Under the pieces are notes generated by a model. It was not told the DNA's origin, made no database searches, and saw only the letters and a list, made by a program, of their open reading frames with translations. From positions 1 to 64,000 of the forward strand of contig NZ_JADKMA010000008.1 of NCBI RefSeq assembly GCF_017676365.1: DNA of 64,000 nt, written 5' to 3'. Of this stretch, positions 36,259 to 45,354 are shown one piece after another (within the stretch, counting starts at the first letter, position 1; each line of letters opens with the position of its first letter). A program made the translations under genes and the position numbers. Source of the stretch: Streptomyces oryzae. GTDB taxonomy: Bacteria > Actinomycetota > Actinomycetes > Streptomycetales > Streptomycetaceae.

Positions 36259-36465
36259 ATGGCAAAGGCGCTTCTCGGTCACGTCGGCGGCTACGACCCC
36301 CGAGTGCTCGCCGAGATGCGACGGCTGCAGCAGCGTGTCCAGGACCTGGAATCCGAACTCGTACGGATGCAGGCCGAGAACGACGCTCTGTCCGCCGCCG
36401 CTCGGCACCGCGACTCGGTGTTCGAAGACATCGATGTGAAGACGGCCGAGCCTGCGCTGACCTGA
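36259..36465 (+). CDS. 68-residue coiled-coil protein
   Basis: A small protein beginning MAKALLGHVGGYDPRVLAEM, followed by a strong coiled coil (RRLQQRVQDLESELVRMQAE, then NDALSAA) and an acidic end. GGAGG at 36244-36248 supports the ATG at 36259. It is a stand-alone transcription unit: a candidate promoter upstream and a textbook intrinsic terminator 55 nt downstream. A small coiled-coil gene ahead of smc is conserved in Streptomyces as far as I recall. Function unknown; oligomerisation through the coiled coil is likely. Confidence 0.85.
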   Translation: MAKALLGHVGGYDPRVLAEMRRLQQRVQDLESELVRMQAENDALSAAARHRDSVFEDIDVKTAEPALT

Positions 36466-36519
36466 TCCACGCCCGCCGGGCAGGACGGGCTGAGCAGGAC
36501 AGCCGTACTCAGAAATCTC

Positions 36520-36548
36520 AAGGGACGCTTCGGCGTCCCTTAGTTTTT
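36520..36548 (+). terminator. intrinsic terminator after the 68-residue gene
   Basis: AAGGGACGC (36520-36528), loop TTCG, GCGTCCCTT (36533-36541), then AGTTTTT. A 9-bp stem with a stable tetraloop and a real T-run, the most classical terminator in the window. Confidence 0.92.
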
Positions 36549-36771
36549 GTCCGCTGTTCGGTCCGCTGTTCGTCCGCTGGGCTCTCGTCCCCGCCGGTGT
36601 TCGTCCGCTGTTTGGGGTGCCTTCGTGTGGAGGTCGGCTCAGCGCGGCGCGATTCGTTACGTCTGATCTGCCCTGGGCCCCTCCCGGTGAAACCCCCGCG
36701 CGAAACCCTTCCCTTCGCTTCGGGGCCGTCGGCGCGACATCTTCGGGCCAACCTCGGTAGGGTCCGGACGC
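36549..36771 (+). repeat. short direct repeats upstream of smc
   Basis: GTCCGCTG occurs four times (36549, 36561, 36572, 36603), with the first two units being 12-bp exact repeats GTCCGCTGTTCG. The remainder to the smc start (36772) holds no gene. The cluster begins directly after the terminator T-run and may contain regulatory sites or be a replication-slippage product. Confidence 0.6.
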
Positions 36772-39700
36772 GTGCACCTCAAGAGCCTGACACTGCGGGG
36801 ATTCAAGTCCTTCGCCTCCGCCACGACGCTGCGCTTCGAGCCCGGCATCACCTGCGTCGTCGGCCCCAACGGCTCCGGCAAGTCCAATGTGGTCGACGCG
36901 CTGTCCTGGGTGATGGGGGAGCAGGGCGCGAAGTCGCTGCGCGGCGGCAAGATGGAGGACGTCATCTTCGCCGGGACCACGGGGCGCCCGCCGCTCGGCC
37001 GGGCCGAGGTCTCGCTGACCATCGACAACGCCGACGGCGCGCTGCCGATCGAGTACTCCGAAGTCACCATCACCCGGATCATGTTCCGCAACGGCGGCAG
37101 CGAATACCAGATCAACGGCGACACCTGCCGGCTGCTCGACATCCAGGAGCTGCTCTCCGACTCCGGTATCGGCCGCGAGATGCACGTCATCGTCGGCCAG
37201 GGCCAGCTCGACGGCGTACTGCACGCCGATCCGACCGGGCGCCGCGCCTTCATCGAGGAGGCGGCGGGCGTCCTCAAGCACCGTAAGCGCAAGGAGAAGG
37301 CGCTGCGGAAGCTGGACGCCATGCAGGCGAATCTGGCCCGGGTGCAGGACCTCACCGACGAGCTGCGCCGGCAGCTCAAGCCGCTGGGCCGGCAGGCGGC
37401 TGTGGCCCGTAAGGCGCAGGTCATCCAGGCGGATCTGCGGGATGCCCGGCTGCGGTTGCTCGCCGACGACCTGGTCTCGCTGCGCGAGGCGCTGCGGACC
37501 GAGGTGGCCGACGAGGCCGAGCTCAAGCAGCGGAAGCAGGCCGCGGAGACCGAGCTGAAGGAGGCGCTGCGCCGCGAGGCCGACCTGGAACAGCAGGTCC
37601 GCACGCTCGCACCCCGCCTCGAACGGGCCCAGCAGACCTGGTACGAGCTCTCCCAGCTGGCCGAACGGGTTCGCGGCACCATTGGCCTGGCCGATCAGCG
37701 CGTCCAGCACGCGGCGGCCCCGCAGCCCGAGGAGCGCCGGGGGCGTGACCCGGAGGAGATGGAGCGGGAGGCAGCCCGTATCCGCGAGCAGGAGGCGGAA
37801 TTGGAGGCGGCGCTGGAGGCGGCGGCCACGGCGCTGGACGAGACGGTCGCACACCGCGCCGAGTTGGAGCGCCGGCTGGAGCAGGAGGAGCGCCGGCTGC
37901 GCGACGAGGCACGGGCGTTCGCCGACCGCCGCGAAAGCCTCGAACGGTTGCGCGGTAAGGCGGGTGCTGCACGCAGCCGGGTCGCCTCCGCGCAGTCCGA
38001 GATTGACCGGCTGGCCGCCGCGCGGGACGACGCCCTGGAGCGGGCCGGGCAGGCGCAGCAGGAGTACGAGGCCCTGCGCGGTGAGGTGGACGGCCTGGAC
38101 GAGGGCGACGAGGAGCTGGCCGGCCGTCATGAGCAGGCAAAGCGCCAACTGGGCGACGCGGAGGCCGCCTTCACGGCAGCGCGCGACGCGCTCACCGAAG
38201 CCGAGCGCGAACGCGCCGCCACCTCGGCCCGCCATGACACCCTCGCCCTGAATCTCCGCCGTAAGGACGGCACCGCGGCCCTGCTGTCCGCCAGGGACCG
38301 CCTCACCGGGCTGCTGGGCCCCGCGGCCGAGCTGCTGACGGTGACGCCGGGGTACGAACTGCCGATAGCGGCTGCGTTGGGTACGGCGGCCGACGCGGTG
38401 GCTGTCGCGGACATCTCCACCGCGGCCGAGGCCCTGCGGCTGCTTCGGAAGGAGGACGGCGGCCGGGCCACGCTGCTGGTGGCGAACGAGCAGCGCGGAC
38501 AAGCGTTCCGCCGGGCCGAGGCCGCCGAGGCCGCCGAGGCCGCCGGAGCCTACGGCGGCGGTGGCGCGGCACTGCCGGGCACTCCGGCCGTCTCGTTGGT
38601 GACGGCGCCGGAAGAGCTGCGCCCGACGGTCGAGCGCCTGCTCGACAACACGGTCGTGGTCGACACCTTGGAGACGGCCGAGGAGGCGGTCAGGCGGCAC
38701 CCCGACGTCACCGCCGTCACCGCAGAAGGCGACATCCTCTCCGCCCACCGCGCCGGCGGCGGTTCGGAAGGCGCTCCCTCCCTCCTCGAGGCGCAGGCGG
38801 CCGTGGACGAGGCGGCGGCGAAGCTCACCGAGCTGGAAGCCCGCTGCGACCGCCTCAGGCAGGAACAGGCCCAGGCGAAGGAGGCCCGCAGGACGGCGGC
38901 GGCCGAGGTGGAGGACCTCGCACGCCAACGCAGCTCCGCGGAGCGCGAGAAGTCCCGTATCGCCGGGAAGGTGGGCACCCTCGCCGGTCAGGCGCGAGCA
39001 GCGCAGGGCGAGGCCGAACGCGCCGGGGCGGCCGTCACCAAGGCGGAGGAAGCCCTGGAGAAGGCCCGCCGGGAAGCCGACGAGCTGGCCGAAAGTCTCG
39101 CCGTCGCCGAGGAGGCCCAGGAGGCGGAGGGCGGGGGCGACCCGGACACCTCCGTCCGCGACCGCCTGGCCGCGGACGGCGCCAACGCACGCCAGACCGA
39201 GATGGAGGCCCGCCTTCAGGTCCGTACGCACGAGGAGCGGGTCAAGGCGATCGCCGGGCGGGCGGACGCGCTGGACCGGGGGGCCTGCGCCGAGCGCGAG
39301 GCCAGGGCGCGTGCCGAGGAACGCCGGGCGCGGCTGCGGCACGAGGCGGAGGTCGCGCAGGCCGTGGCGGACGGCGCGCGGCAGCTGCTCGCCCACGTCG
39401 AGGCGTCGCTGGAGCGGGCCCGCGAGGAGCGGGAGGGCATCGAGCGGGCCAAGGCGGAGCGGGAGGCGGCGCTGGCCGAGGAGCGTACCGCGGGCCGGGC
39501 GCTCAAGGACGAGCTGGACAAGCTGACCGACTCGGTGCACCGGGGCGAGGTGCTCGGCGCGGAGAAGCGGATGCGCATCGAGCAGCTGGAGACCAAGGCC
39601 CTGGAGGAGCTGGGCGTCGAGCCGGCCGGGCTGATCCGGGACTACGGCCCCGACCAGCTGGTACCGCCGTCGCCGCCCGCCGAGGGCGAGGAGCTGCCCG

Positions 39701-40386
39701 AAGACCCGGAGCACCCGCGCAACAAGCCGGTGCCGTTCGTCCGCGCCGAGCAGGAGAAACGGCTCAAGGCGGCCGAGCGTGCCTACCAGAAGCTGGGGAA
39801 GATCAACCCGCTGGCGCTGGAGGAGTTCGCGGCGCTGGAGGAGCGGCACCAGTTCCTCAGCGAACAGCTGGAGGACCTGAAGAAGACGCGCGCCGACCTC
39901 CTCCAGGTCGTCAAGGAGGTCGACGAGCGCGTCGAGCAGGTCTTCACGGAGGCGTACCACGACACCGCGCGCGAGTTCGAGGGCGTCTTCTCGCGGCTCT
40001 TCCCCGGCGGTGAGGGACGGCTGGTGCTCACCGACCCCGACGACATGCTGACCACGGGCGTCGATGTGGAGGCCAGGCCGCCGGGCAAGAAGGTCAAGCG
40101 GCTCTCGCTGCTCTCCGGCGGCGAGCGGTCACTGACGGCGGTCGCGCTGCTGGTGTCGATCTTCAAGGCGCGGCCAAGCCCGTTCTATGTGATGGACGAG
40201 GTCGAGGCGGCGCTGGACGACACCAACCTCCAGCGGCTCATCCGGATCATGGAGGAGCTCAAGGACAGCTCCCAGCTGATCGTGATCACCCATCAGAAGC
40301 GCACGATGGAGGTCGCCGACGCGCTCTACGGCGTCTCCATGCAGGGCGACGGCGTCTCCAAGGTGATCAGCCAGCGGCTCTCCTGA
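36772..40386 (+). CDS. smc: chromosome segregation ATPase Smc
   Basis: A 1,204-residue condensin subunit. The N-terminal head opens MHLKSLTLRGFKSFASATTL with Walker A GPNGSGKSNVVDAL (near residues 32-45). Long Glu/Arg/Ala coiled coils flank a hinge near 500-660 (GYELPIAAALGTAADAVAV is typical). The C-terminal head has the ABC signature LSGGERSLTAVALL and Walker B PFYVMDEVEAALDD. GTG at 36772 fits the family N-terminus. It acts with ScpA/ScpB, not in this window. The coiled coil is unusually Ala/Glu-rich, normal for high GC. Confidence 0.98.
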   Translation: MHLKSLTLRGFKSFASATTLRFEPGITCVVGPNGSGKSNVVDALSWVMGEQGAKSLRGGKMEDVIFAGTTGRPPLGRAEVSLTIDNADGALPIEYSEVTITRIMFRNGGSEYQINGDTCRLLDIQELLSDSGIGREMHVIVGQGQLDGVLHADPTGRRAFIEEAAGVLKHRKRKEKALRKLDAMQANLARVQDLTDELRRQLKPLGRQAAVARKAQVIQADLRDARLRLLADDLVSLREALRTEVADEAELKQRKQAAETELKEALRREADLEQQVRTLAPRLERAQQTWYELSQLAERVRGTIGLADQRVQHAAAPQPEERRGRDPEEMEREAARIREQEAELEAALEAAATALDETVAHRAELERRLEQEERRLRDEARAFADRRESLERLRGKAGAARSRVASAQSEIDRLAAARDDALERAGQAQQEYEALRGEVDGLDEGDEELAGRHEQAKRQLGDAEAAFTAARDALTEAERERAATSARHDTLALNLRRKDGTAALLSARDRLTGLLGPAAELLTVTPGYELPIAAALGTAADAVAVADISTAAEALRLLRKEDGGRATLLVANEQRGQAFRRAEAAEAAEAAGAYGGGGAALPGTPAVSLVTAPEELRPTVERLLDNTVVVDTLETAEEAVRRHPDVTAVTAEGDILSAHRAGGGSEGAPSLLEAQAAVDEAAAKLTELEARCDRLRQEQAQAKEARRTAAAEVEDLARQRSSAEREKSRIAGKVGTLAGQARAAQGEAERAGAAVTKAEEALEKARREADELAESLAVAEEAQEAEGGGDPDTSVRDRLAADGANARQTEMEARLQVRTHEERVKAIAGRADALDRGACAEREARARAEERRARLRHEAEVAQAVADGARQLLAHVEASLERAREEREGIERAKAEREAALAEERTAGRALKDELDKLTDSVHRGEVLGAEKRMRIEQLETKALEELGVEPAGLIRDYGPDQLVPPSPPAEGEELPEDPEHPRNKPVPFVRAEQEKRLKAAERAYQKLGKINPLALEEFAALEERHQFLSEQLEDLKKTRADLLQVVKEVDERVEQVFTEAYHDTAREFEGVFSRLFPGGEGRLVLTDPDDMLTTGVDVEARPPGKKVKRLSLLSGGERSLTAVALLVSIFKARPSPFYVMDEVEAALDDTNLQRLIRIMEELKDSSQLIVITHQKRTMEVADALYGVSMQGDGVSKVISQRLS

Positions 40387-40479
40387 AACGGCCGGGGAAC
40401 TGCCCGGAAACCGCCGCTTCACTTCACAAGTCGAACGATGATCGGCGGCTGTGTGCGCTGGGTCGCAGTTCCCGACCTA

Positions 40480-40507
40480 TTGACTTCATGACTTGAAGAT
40501 TTACAGT
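40480..40507 (+). promoter_or_regulatory. candidate promoter/operator of glcP
   Basis: TTGACT (40480-40485) and TACAGT (40502-40507) are 16 nt apart in a rare AT-rich stretch. The spacer contains CTTCATGACTTGAAG (40484-40498), an inverted repeat with 5-nt arms, and TGACTT is directly repeated at 40481 and 40489. This suggests regulation at the promoter. Confidence 0.5.
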
Positions 40508-40624
40508 CTGAGAAGCCGCCGTTAAGTCTGAGGCCAGCGCGATTCCCCTGCGCAGGCCCGTCTTCACCCTTTGACGGTGGTGTCCCCTCCCGGCACTGTC
40601 GCCGGGGTACCTCAGGAGTAGATC

Positions 40625-42067
40625 TTGACCAGCACCGCGCAGGAAGCGCCGCAGACGCCGCAGCCGCGGCCGGGCAGCGAAGCGCACACCGCACCCCTCG
40701 GCCGTGTCGTCTTCATCACCGCCGCAGCCGCCATGGGCGGCTTTCTCTTCGGCTACGACAGCTCAGTGATCAACGGAGCGGTGGAGGCGATCCGTGGCCG
40801 CTTCGATGTCGGCTCCGCCATGCTGGCGCAGGTCATCGCCGCCGCCCTGATCGGCAGCGCGATCGGCGCCGCCGTCGCCGGACGGATAGCGGACCGGATA
40901 GGCCGTATCCAGGTCATGCGGCTGGCCGCCGTCCTCTTCATCGTCAGCGCCGTCGGCTCGGCTTTGCCCTTCGCGTTGTGGGACCTGGCGATGTGGCGGG
41001 TGCTGGGCGGTATCGCCATCGGCATGGCCTCCGTCATCGGCCCGGCCTATATCGCCGAGGTCTCGCCGCCCGCCTACCGGGGCAGACTCGCCTCCTTCCA
41101 GCAGGGCGCGATCGTCCTCGGCATCGCCGTCTCGCAGCTGGTCAACTGGGGCATCCTCAACCTCGCCGACGGCGAGCAGCGCGGCAGCCTCGCAGGGCTG
41201 GAAGCCTGGCAGTGGATGCTCGGCATCATGCTGATCCCGGCAGTCGGATACTTCCTGCTCTCCTTTGCCATCCCCGAGTCGCCGCGCTTCCTGATCTCCG
41301 TCGGCCGCAAGGACAGGGCCCGCGAGGTGCTGGCCGCTGTCGAGGGCAAGCACGAGCGCCTCGATACGCGGGTCAGCGAGATCGAGACGGCCATGCGCAG
41401 CGAGCACAAGTCCACCTTCAAGGACCTGCTCGGCGGGCGGTTCGGCCTGCTGCCCATCGTCTGGGTCGGCATCGGCCTGTCCGTCTTCCAGCAGCTCGTC
41501 GGCATCAACGTCGTCTTCTACTACTCCTCGACGCTGTGGCAGTCGGTGGGCATCAACCCGGAGAGCTCGTTCTTCTACTCCTTCACGACCTCGATCGTGA
41601 ACATCATCGGCACCGTCATCGCGATGATCTTCGTCGACCGGGTCGGCCGGAAACCACTGGCCCTCATCGGCTCGGTGGGCATGACCATCTCGCTGGGGCT
41701 GGTCGCCTGGGCGTTCTCGGCCAAGACCGGCTCCGGTGACAACGTCTCGCTGCCGGACGCCCAGGGCGTCGTCGCACTGGTCGGTGCGCACACCTTCACG
41801 CTGTTCTTCGCCCTCTCCTGGGGTGTGGTCGTCTGGGTGCTGCTCGGCGAGATCTTCCCGAGCAAGATCCGCGCCGCCGCGCTCGGTGTCGCCGCCTCCG
41901 CGCAGTGGGTCGCCAACTGGGTCATCACGGCCAGCTTCCCGAGCCTGTCGGAGTGGAACCTGTCCGCCACCTACGTGGGGTACACGATCTTCGCCCTGCT
42001 CTCGATTCCGTTCATCCTCAAGTGGGTGCCGGAGCCGAAGGGCAAGGCGTTGGAGGAGATGGGCTAG
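40625..42067 (+). CDS. glcP: glucose permease, MFS sugar-porter family
   Basis: A 480-residue 12-TM transporter. Sugar-porter signatures are GGFLFGYDSSVINGA in TM1, GRIADRIGR after TM2, PESPRFL after TM6, QQLVGINVVFYYSS in TM7, DRVGRKPL after TM8, and VPEPKGKALEEMG at the C-terminus. S. coelicolor GlcP, the major glucose permease, lies just downstream of smc as here, so glucose/H+ symport is the likely function. TTG at 40625 has AGGAG (40614-40618) 6 nt upstream. A Pro/Gln-rich N-terminus of about 25 residues precedes TM1. Confidence 0.92.
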   Translation: MTSTAQEAPQTPQPRPGSEAHTAPLGRVVFITAAAAMGGFLFGYDSSVINGAVEAIRGRFDVGSAMLAQVIAAALIGSAIGAAVAGRIADRIGRIQVMRLAAVLFIVSAVGSALPFALWDLAMWRVLGGIAIGMASVIGPAYIAEVSPPAYRGRLASFQQGAIVLGIAVSQLVNWGILNLADGEQRGSLAGLEAWQWMLGIMLIPAVGYFLLSFAIPESPRFLISVGRKDRAREVLAAVEGKHERLDTRVSEIETAMRSEHKSTFKDLLGGRFGLLPIVWVGIGLSVFQQLVGINVVFYYSSTLWQSVGINPESSFFYSFTTSIVNIIGTVIAMIFVDRVGRKPLALIGSVGMTISLGLVAWAFSAKTGSGDNVSLPDAQGVVALVGAHTFTLFFALSWGVVVWVLLGEIFPSKIRAAALGVAASAQWVANWVITASFPSLSEWNLSATYVGYTIFALLSIPFILKWVPEPKGKALEEMG

Positions 42068-42096
42068 CCCCCCCCCGCCGCCCACTCCTCGTACGG

Positions 42097-42133
42097 CGCT
42101 GCCCCGGCTCCCTCGCCAGGAGCCGGGGCAGCG
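42097..42133. terminator. terminator between glcP and the LLM gene
   Basis: CGCTGCCCCGGCTCC (42097-42111) pairs perfectly with 42119-42133, a 15-bp stem, followed by GGCTTTTCC on the plus strand. It separates converging genes. Confidence 0.85.
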
Positions 42134-42159
42134 GGCTTTTCCCGCCGGCCGCAGGACGC

Positions 42160-43179
42160 TCAGTCCTCGATCTCCTTCAGCCGCGGGACGACCTCCTGCG
42201 CCAGCAGCCGCAGTGACCGCCAGCCCTCCTCCACCGGCATGCCGCCGCACAGCGGGTGCAGCAGTATCCGCCGCGAACCCTCCGGCTGCTGCGCCACCAT
42301 CTCCAGGCACTCGTCCGGGGTGACGAAGCAGTAGACGCCCTCCGCGCGCAGCTCGGCCACCGTGGCGGCTTCCGCGCGCATCACCGAGTGCACATCCGGC
42401 GTCTGCCAGGAGGCGTACTGCCGTGCCTCGTACAGGAAGTGCTCACCCAGCTCGGCCCAGGCCCGGTCCGGGTCGTCGGTCAGATGGACGGCGGGAAGCC
42501 GGGGCGGCGGCATCAGACACAGCGGAGCGGTGCCCGCCGCGGCACAGCGCTCCTCGTAATAGCGCGCCAGCTCCGGCAGATGCGCGGGGAGGAAGAGCGG
42601 CAGCCCCAGCCGTGCGGCGCGGCGCGCGGCCGGACGTGAACTGCCGCCGACGAACAGCGGCGGGTGCGGCCTGCTGTACGGGCGTGGGGTGACGCGGACC
42701 GTACGGCCCCGGTAGCTGAACGGCTCGCCCGTCCAGGCGGCCAGCAGCGTCTCCAGTACCTCGTCCTGCCGGGCACCGCGCCGGGAGAAGTCCAGGCCCA
42801 GCGCCTCGTACTCCTCGGGGCGGTAGCCGATTCCCGCAACCGTGACCAGCCGTCCGCCACTGGCCAGGTCGAGCACTGCGATGTCCTCGGCCAGCCGCAG
42901 CGGGTCGTACAGCGGCGCCAGCACCGCGCACGCCGTCACCAGCACGCTGCGTGTACGGCCGAGTAAGGTGCCCGCGAGGGCGAGCGGCGCGGGCAGCCAG
43001 CCGTCCGGCGAGCCGTGGTGCTCCTCGACGATGAGCGAGGTCACACCGTGTTCGTCGGCGTACTCCGCCATCGCGAGCGCCGCCCGGTAGCGGTCCACCG
43101 GCTGCTCGGCCGAATCCCCCGCACCCGGCGGCTGTTCGGGCTGGACGAGGTTGAAGCGGACACTGGTCGTCACGGTCAC
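42160..43179 (-). CDS. LLM-class flavin- or F420-dependent oxidoreductase
   Basis: A 339-residue luciferase-like TIM-barrel protein. Typical segments are MAEYADEHGVTSLIVEEHHG, LAEDIAVLDLASGGRLVTVA, GIGYRPEEYEALGLDFSRRG and HPPLFVGGSS. The class uses FMN or F420; I cannot tell which from the sequence, though cofC shows that F420 is made in this organism. GTG at 43179 gives MTVTTSVRFNL; GTG at 43173 is an alternative. It is divergent from ftsY. Substrate unknown. Confidence 0.9.
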   Translation of the reverse strand: MTVTTSVRFNLVQPEQPPGAGDSAEQPVDRYRAALAMAEYADEHGVTSLIVEEHHGSPDGWLPAPLALAGTLLGRTRSVLVTACAVLAPLYDPLRLAEDIAVLDLASGGRLVTVAGIGYRPEEYEALGLDFSRRGARQDEVLETLLAAWTGEPFSYRGRTVRVTPRPYSRPHPPLFVGGSSRPAARRAARLGLPLFLPAHLPELARYYEERCAAAGTAPLCLMPPPRLPAVHLTDDPDRAWAELGEHFLYEARQYASWQTPDVHSVMRAEAATVAELRAEGVYCFVTPDECLEMVAQQPEGSRRILLHPLCGGMPVEEGWRSLRLLAQEVVPRLKEIED

Positions 43180-43287
43180 GGGGACCCCCACCGGGAAGAC
43201 GGCACCTGCGAGTGCGGGACCGTAGCCCAGCGCGCGCGAAGAGGGAATGGCCGCGAAGCGTTGACGGTGGTCGATACTGGAGCCGCT

Positions 43288-44520
43288 ATGGAAATCGTCA
43301 TCCTTGTAGTAGTCATCGCCGTGATCGCGCTCGCCGCGGTCAGCGGGCTGGTGGTCAGCGGCCGCAAGAAGAAGGCGGCCGAGGCCGAGCAGCCCGGCGC
43401 CGCCGAGAGCATCACCGAAGCCCCCGCACGTACGGCCGAGCCGAAGGTCGGAGAGGAGGCGGAGGCCCCGCCCGAAGGCGCCCGCCGCACGATCGAGGAG
43501 GTCGGCCTTCCCGAGGCCGAGGAAGCCGAGGCCGCGGCACCCGCCACCGCCGAGGCGGCCGCGGCCCCGCCCGAGGTGGAGACCCCGGCACCGACAGCGG
43601 GCCGCCTGGTGCGGCTGCGCGACCGGCTCTCCCGCTCCCAGAACTCCCTCGGCAAGGGCCTGCTGACCCTGCTGTCCCGCGAGCACCTGGACGAGGAGAC
43701 CTGGGAGGAGGTCGAGGACACCCTGCTGACCGCCGATGTCGGCGTCGGCCCCACCCAGGAGCTGGTCGAGAGGCTGCGCGAGCGCGTCAAGGTGCTCGGC
43801 ACCCGTACCCCCGAGGAGCTGCGCGGCCTGCTGCGCGACGAGCTGCTCACGCTGGTCGGCACCGATCTGGACCGCACGGTGCACACCGACACCCGGGGCG
43901 CCGTCGACCGCCCGGGCGTGGTGCTCGTCGTCGGCGTCAACGGCACCGGCAAGACCACCACCACCGGCAAGCTCGCGCGGGTGCTGGTGGCGGACGGCAA
44001 GTCGGTGGTGCTCGGCGCGGCCGACACCTTCCGCGCCGCCGCCGCCGACCAGCTGGAGACCTGGGGCACGCGCGTGGGCGCCCGTACGGTGCGCGGCCCG
44101 GAGGGCGGCGACCCGGCCTCGGTCGCGTTCGACACGGTCAAGCAGGGCACCGAGGCGAGCGCCGATGTGGTGCTGATCGACACGGCGGGCCGGCTGCACA
44201 CCAAGACCGGACTCATGGACGAGCTGGGCAAGGTCAAGCGCGTCGTGGAGAAGCAGGGCCCGGTCGACGAGGTGCTGCTGGTGCTGGACGCCACGACGGG
44301 ACAGAACGGACTGGTGCAGGCCAGGGTGTTCGCCGAGGTCGTGGACATCACCGGCATCGTGCTGACCAAGCTGGACGGCACGGCCAAGGGCGGCATCGTC
44401 GTCGCCGTCCAGCGCGAACTGGGCGTCCCGGTCAAGCTCGTCGGACTGGGCGAGGGCGCCGACGATCTGGCTCCCTTCGAGCCGGACGCCTTCGTGGATG
44501 CGCTGGTCCAGGAGAGCTGA
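43288..44520 (+). CDS. ftsY: signal recognition particle receptor FtsY
   Basis: A 410-residue SRP receptor GTPase. An N-terminal membrane helix (EIVILVVVIAVIALAAVSGL, residues 2-21) is followed by an acidic Ala/Glu/Pro linker, as in other actinobacterial FtsY. The NG domain begins near 110. G1 is GVNGTGKTTTTGKLA (near 215-229), G3 DTAGRLHTK and G4 TKLDGTAKGG. It docks SRP-ribosome complexes to SecYEG; its partner Ffh is at 52155-53717. ATG at 43288 begins the TM helix directly. Confidence 0.97.
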   Translation: MEIVILVVVIAVIALAAVSGLVVSGRKKKAAEAEQPGAAESITEAPARTAEPKVGEEAEAPPEGARRTIEEVGLPEAEEAEAAAPATAEAAAAPPEVETPAPTAGRLVRLRDRLSRSQNSLGKGLLTLLSREHLDEETWEEVEDTLLTADVGVGPTQELVERLRERVKVLGTRTPEELRGLLRDELLTLVGTDLDRTVHTDTRGAVDRPGVVLVVGVNGTGKTTTTGKLARVLVADGKSVVLGAADTFRAAAADQLETWGTRVGARTVRGPEGGDPASVAFDTVKQGTEASADVVLIDTAGRLHTKTGLMDELGKVKRVVEKQGPVDEVLLVLDATTGQNGLVQARVFAEVVDITGIVLTKLDGTAKGGIVVAVQRELGVPVKLVGLGEGADDLAPFEPDAFVDALVQES

Positions 44521-44542
44521 GGCCGCCGGTCGCCGTCGCGGT

Positions 44543-44579
44543 GTCAGGGGGTGCGGGACGCCGTCCCCCACCCCCTGAC
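44543..44579. terminator. terminator between ftsY and the Prim-Pol-like gene
   Basis: GTCAGGGGGTG (44543-44553) pairs with CACCCCCTGAC (44569-44579), enclosing an inner GGGAC/GTCCC helix (44555-44559 with 44563-44567). A long, interrupted stem between converging genes. Confidence 0.75.
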
Positions 44580-44622
44580 CAGTTCCGCCACCGGTTCGCC
44601 GGGCCACCCGCTGGCTGCCGGG

Positions 44623-45354
44623 CTACCGCACAGCAGCGCCCCCGCCCGCGGCGCGCGGCCGTACGACGGCCGAGCGGTGGCACACATACGCCAGTGTGCC
44701 CAGCAGCAGGCGCGCCTGCGGGGGACGGCCGGCCGCCTCCAGCGTCGGTGCCCGCAGCCAGCGCACCGGGCCGAGCCCCGCGAGGTCGGACGGCGGCGCC
44801 GTGATGTGCTCCCCCTCGCCCCTGCCGCGCAGGTCGAGATCGGCGTCGTCCCAGCCCATCCGGTAGAGCAGCTCCGGGAGTTCGGCAGCGGCGCCGGGGG
44901 CGACGAGGAACCAGGCCCTGCCGTGCGGGGTCGCCGCCACCGGGCCCAGCGGTACGCCCATCCGCTCCAGCCGCACCAGTGCGCACTGGCCGGCGGCCTC
45001 GCCGACCTCGATCACGTCGAAGGCGCGCCCCGTCGGCAGCAGCATGGCGGCGCCGGGGACCTCGGCCCAGGCACGGGACGCCTCGTCCAGGGTGGCGCCC
45101 GCAGGCACTTCGAGGGAGGCGTCGAGCGGATGGCCGCCGGGGGAGGGGCAGGCGCTCGCGCCGCAGGAACAGGCGACGCGGCCACCTGAGCGGGTGGCGC
45201 GGGCACCGGGGACGACGTCCCACCCCCATAGGCTCGTGTACTCAGCGACGGTGGTGCACACCTGGGCGCGTTCGCGCCTGCGTGCGCCGGGCCGCAGCTC
45301 GCGGATCTCGCGGATGCCGCTGAGACCGCTGATGGCGCCGATCGTGAAGCCCAT
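44623..45354 (-). CDS. Prim-Pol (bifunctional DNA primase/polymerase)-like protein, single domain
   Basis: A 243-residue protein resembling the N-terminal Prim-Pol domain. Family features are YTSLWGWDVVPGAR, the CSCGASACPSPGGHPLD cysteine cluster and a Trp (RAWAEVPGAAMLLPTGRAFD). The catalytic acidic pair is represented only by DVIEVG, an altered form, and no helicase or C-terminal primase domain is fused. This suggests a regulatory or degenerate relative rather than a replicative primase. ATG at 45354 has GGAGTGAGC just upstream. It is divergent from nsdA; no plasmid or phage genes are nearby, so it looks like a core gene. Confidence 0.8.
   Translation of the reverse strand: MGFTIGAISGLSGIREIRELRPGARRRERAQVCTTVAEYTSLWGWDVVPGARATRSGGRVACSCGASACPSPGGHPLDASLEVPAGATLDEASRAWAEVPGAAMLLPTGRAFDVIEVGEAAGQCALVRLERMGVPLGPVAATPHGRAWFLVAPGAAAELPELLYRMGWDDADLDLRGRGEGEHITAPPSDLAGLGPVRWLRAPTLEAAGRPPQARLLLGTLAYVCHRSAVVRPRAAGGGAAVR

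Noticed and set aside
36208-39960. 1,250-residue open frame antisense to smc
   Set aside because: smc has complete Walker A, ABC signature and Walker B motifs on the plus strand; the antisense frame has none.
44623-45354. Prim-Pol gene as a sign of an integrated plasmid or phage
   Set aside because: Flanking genes are core Streptomyces genes in conserved order, tRNA and att-like repeats are absent, and codon use matches neighbours.
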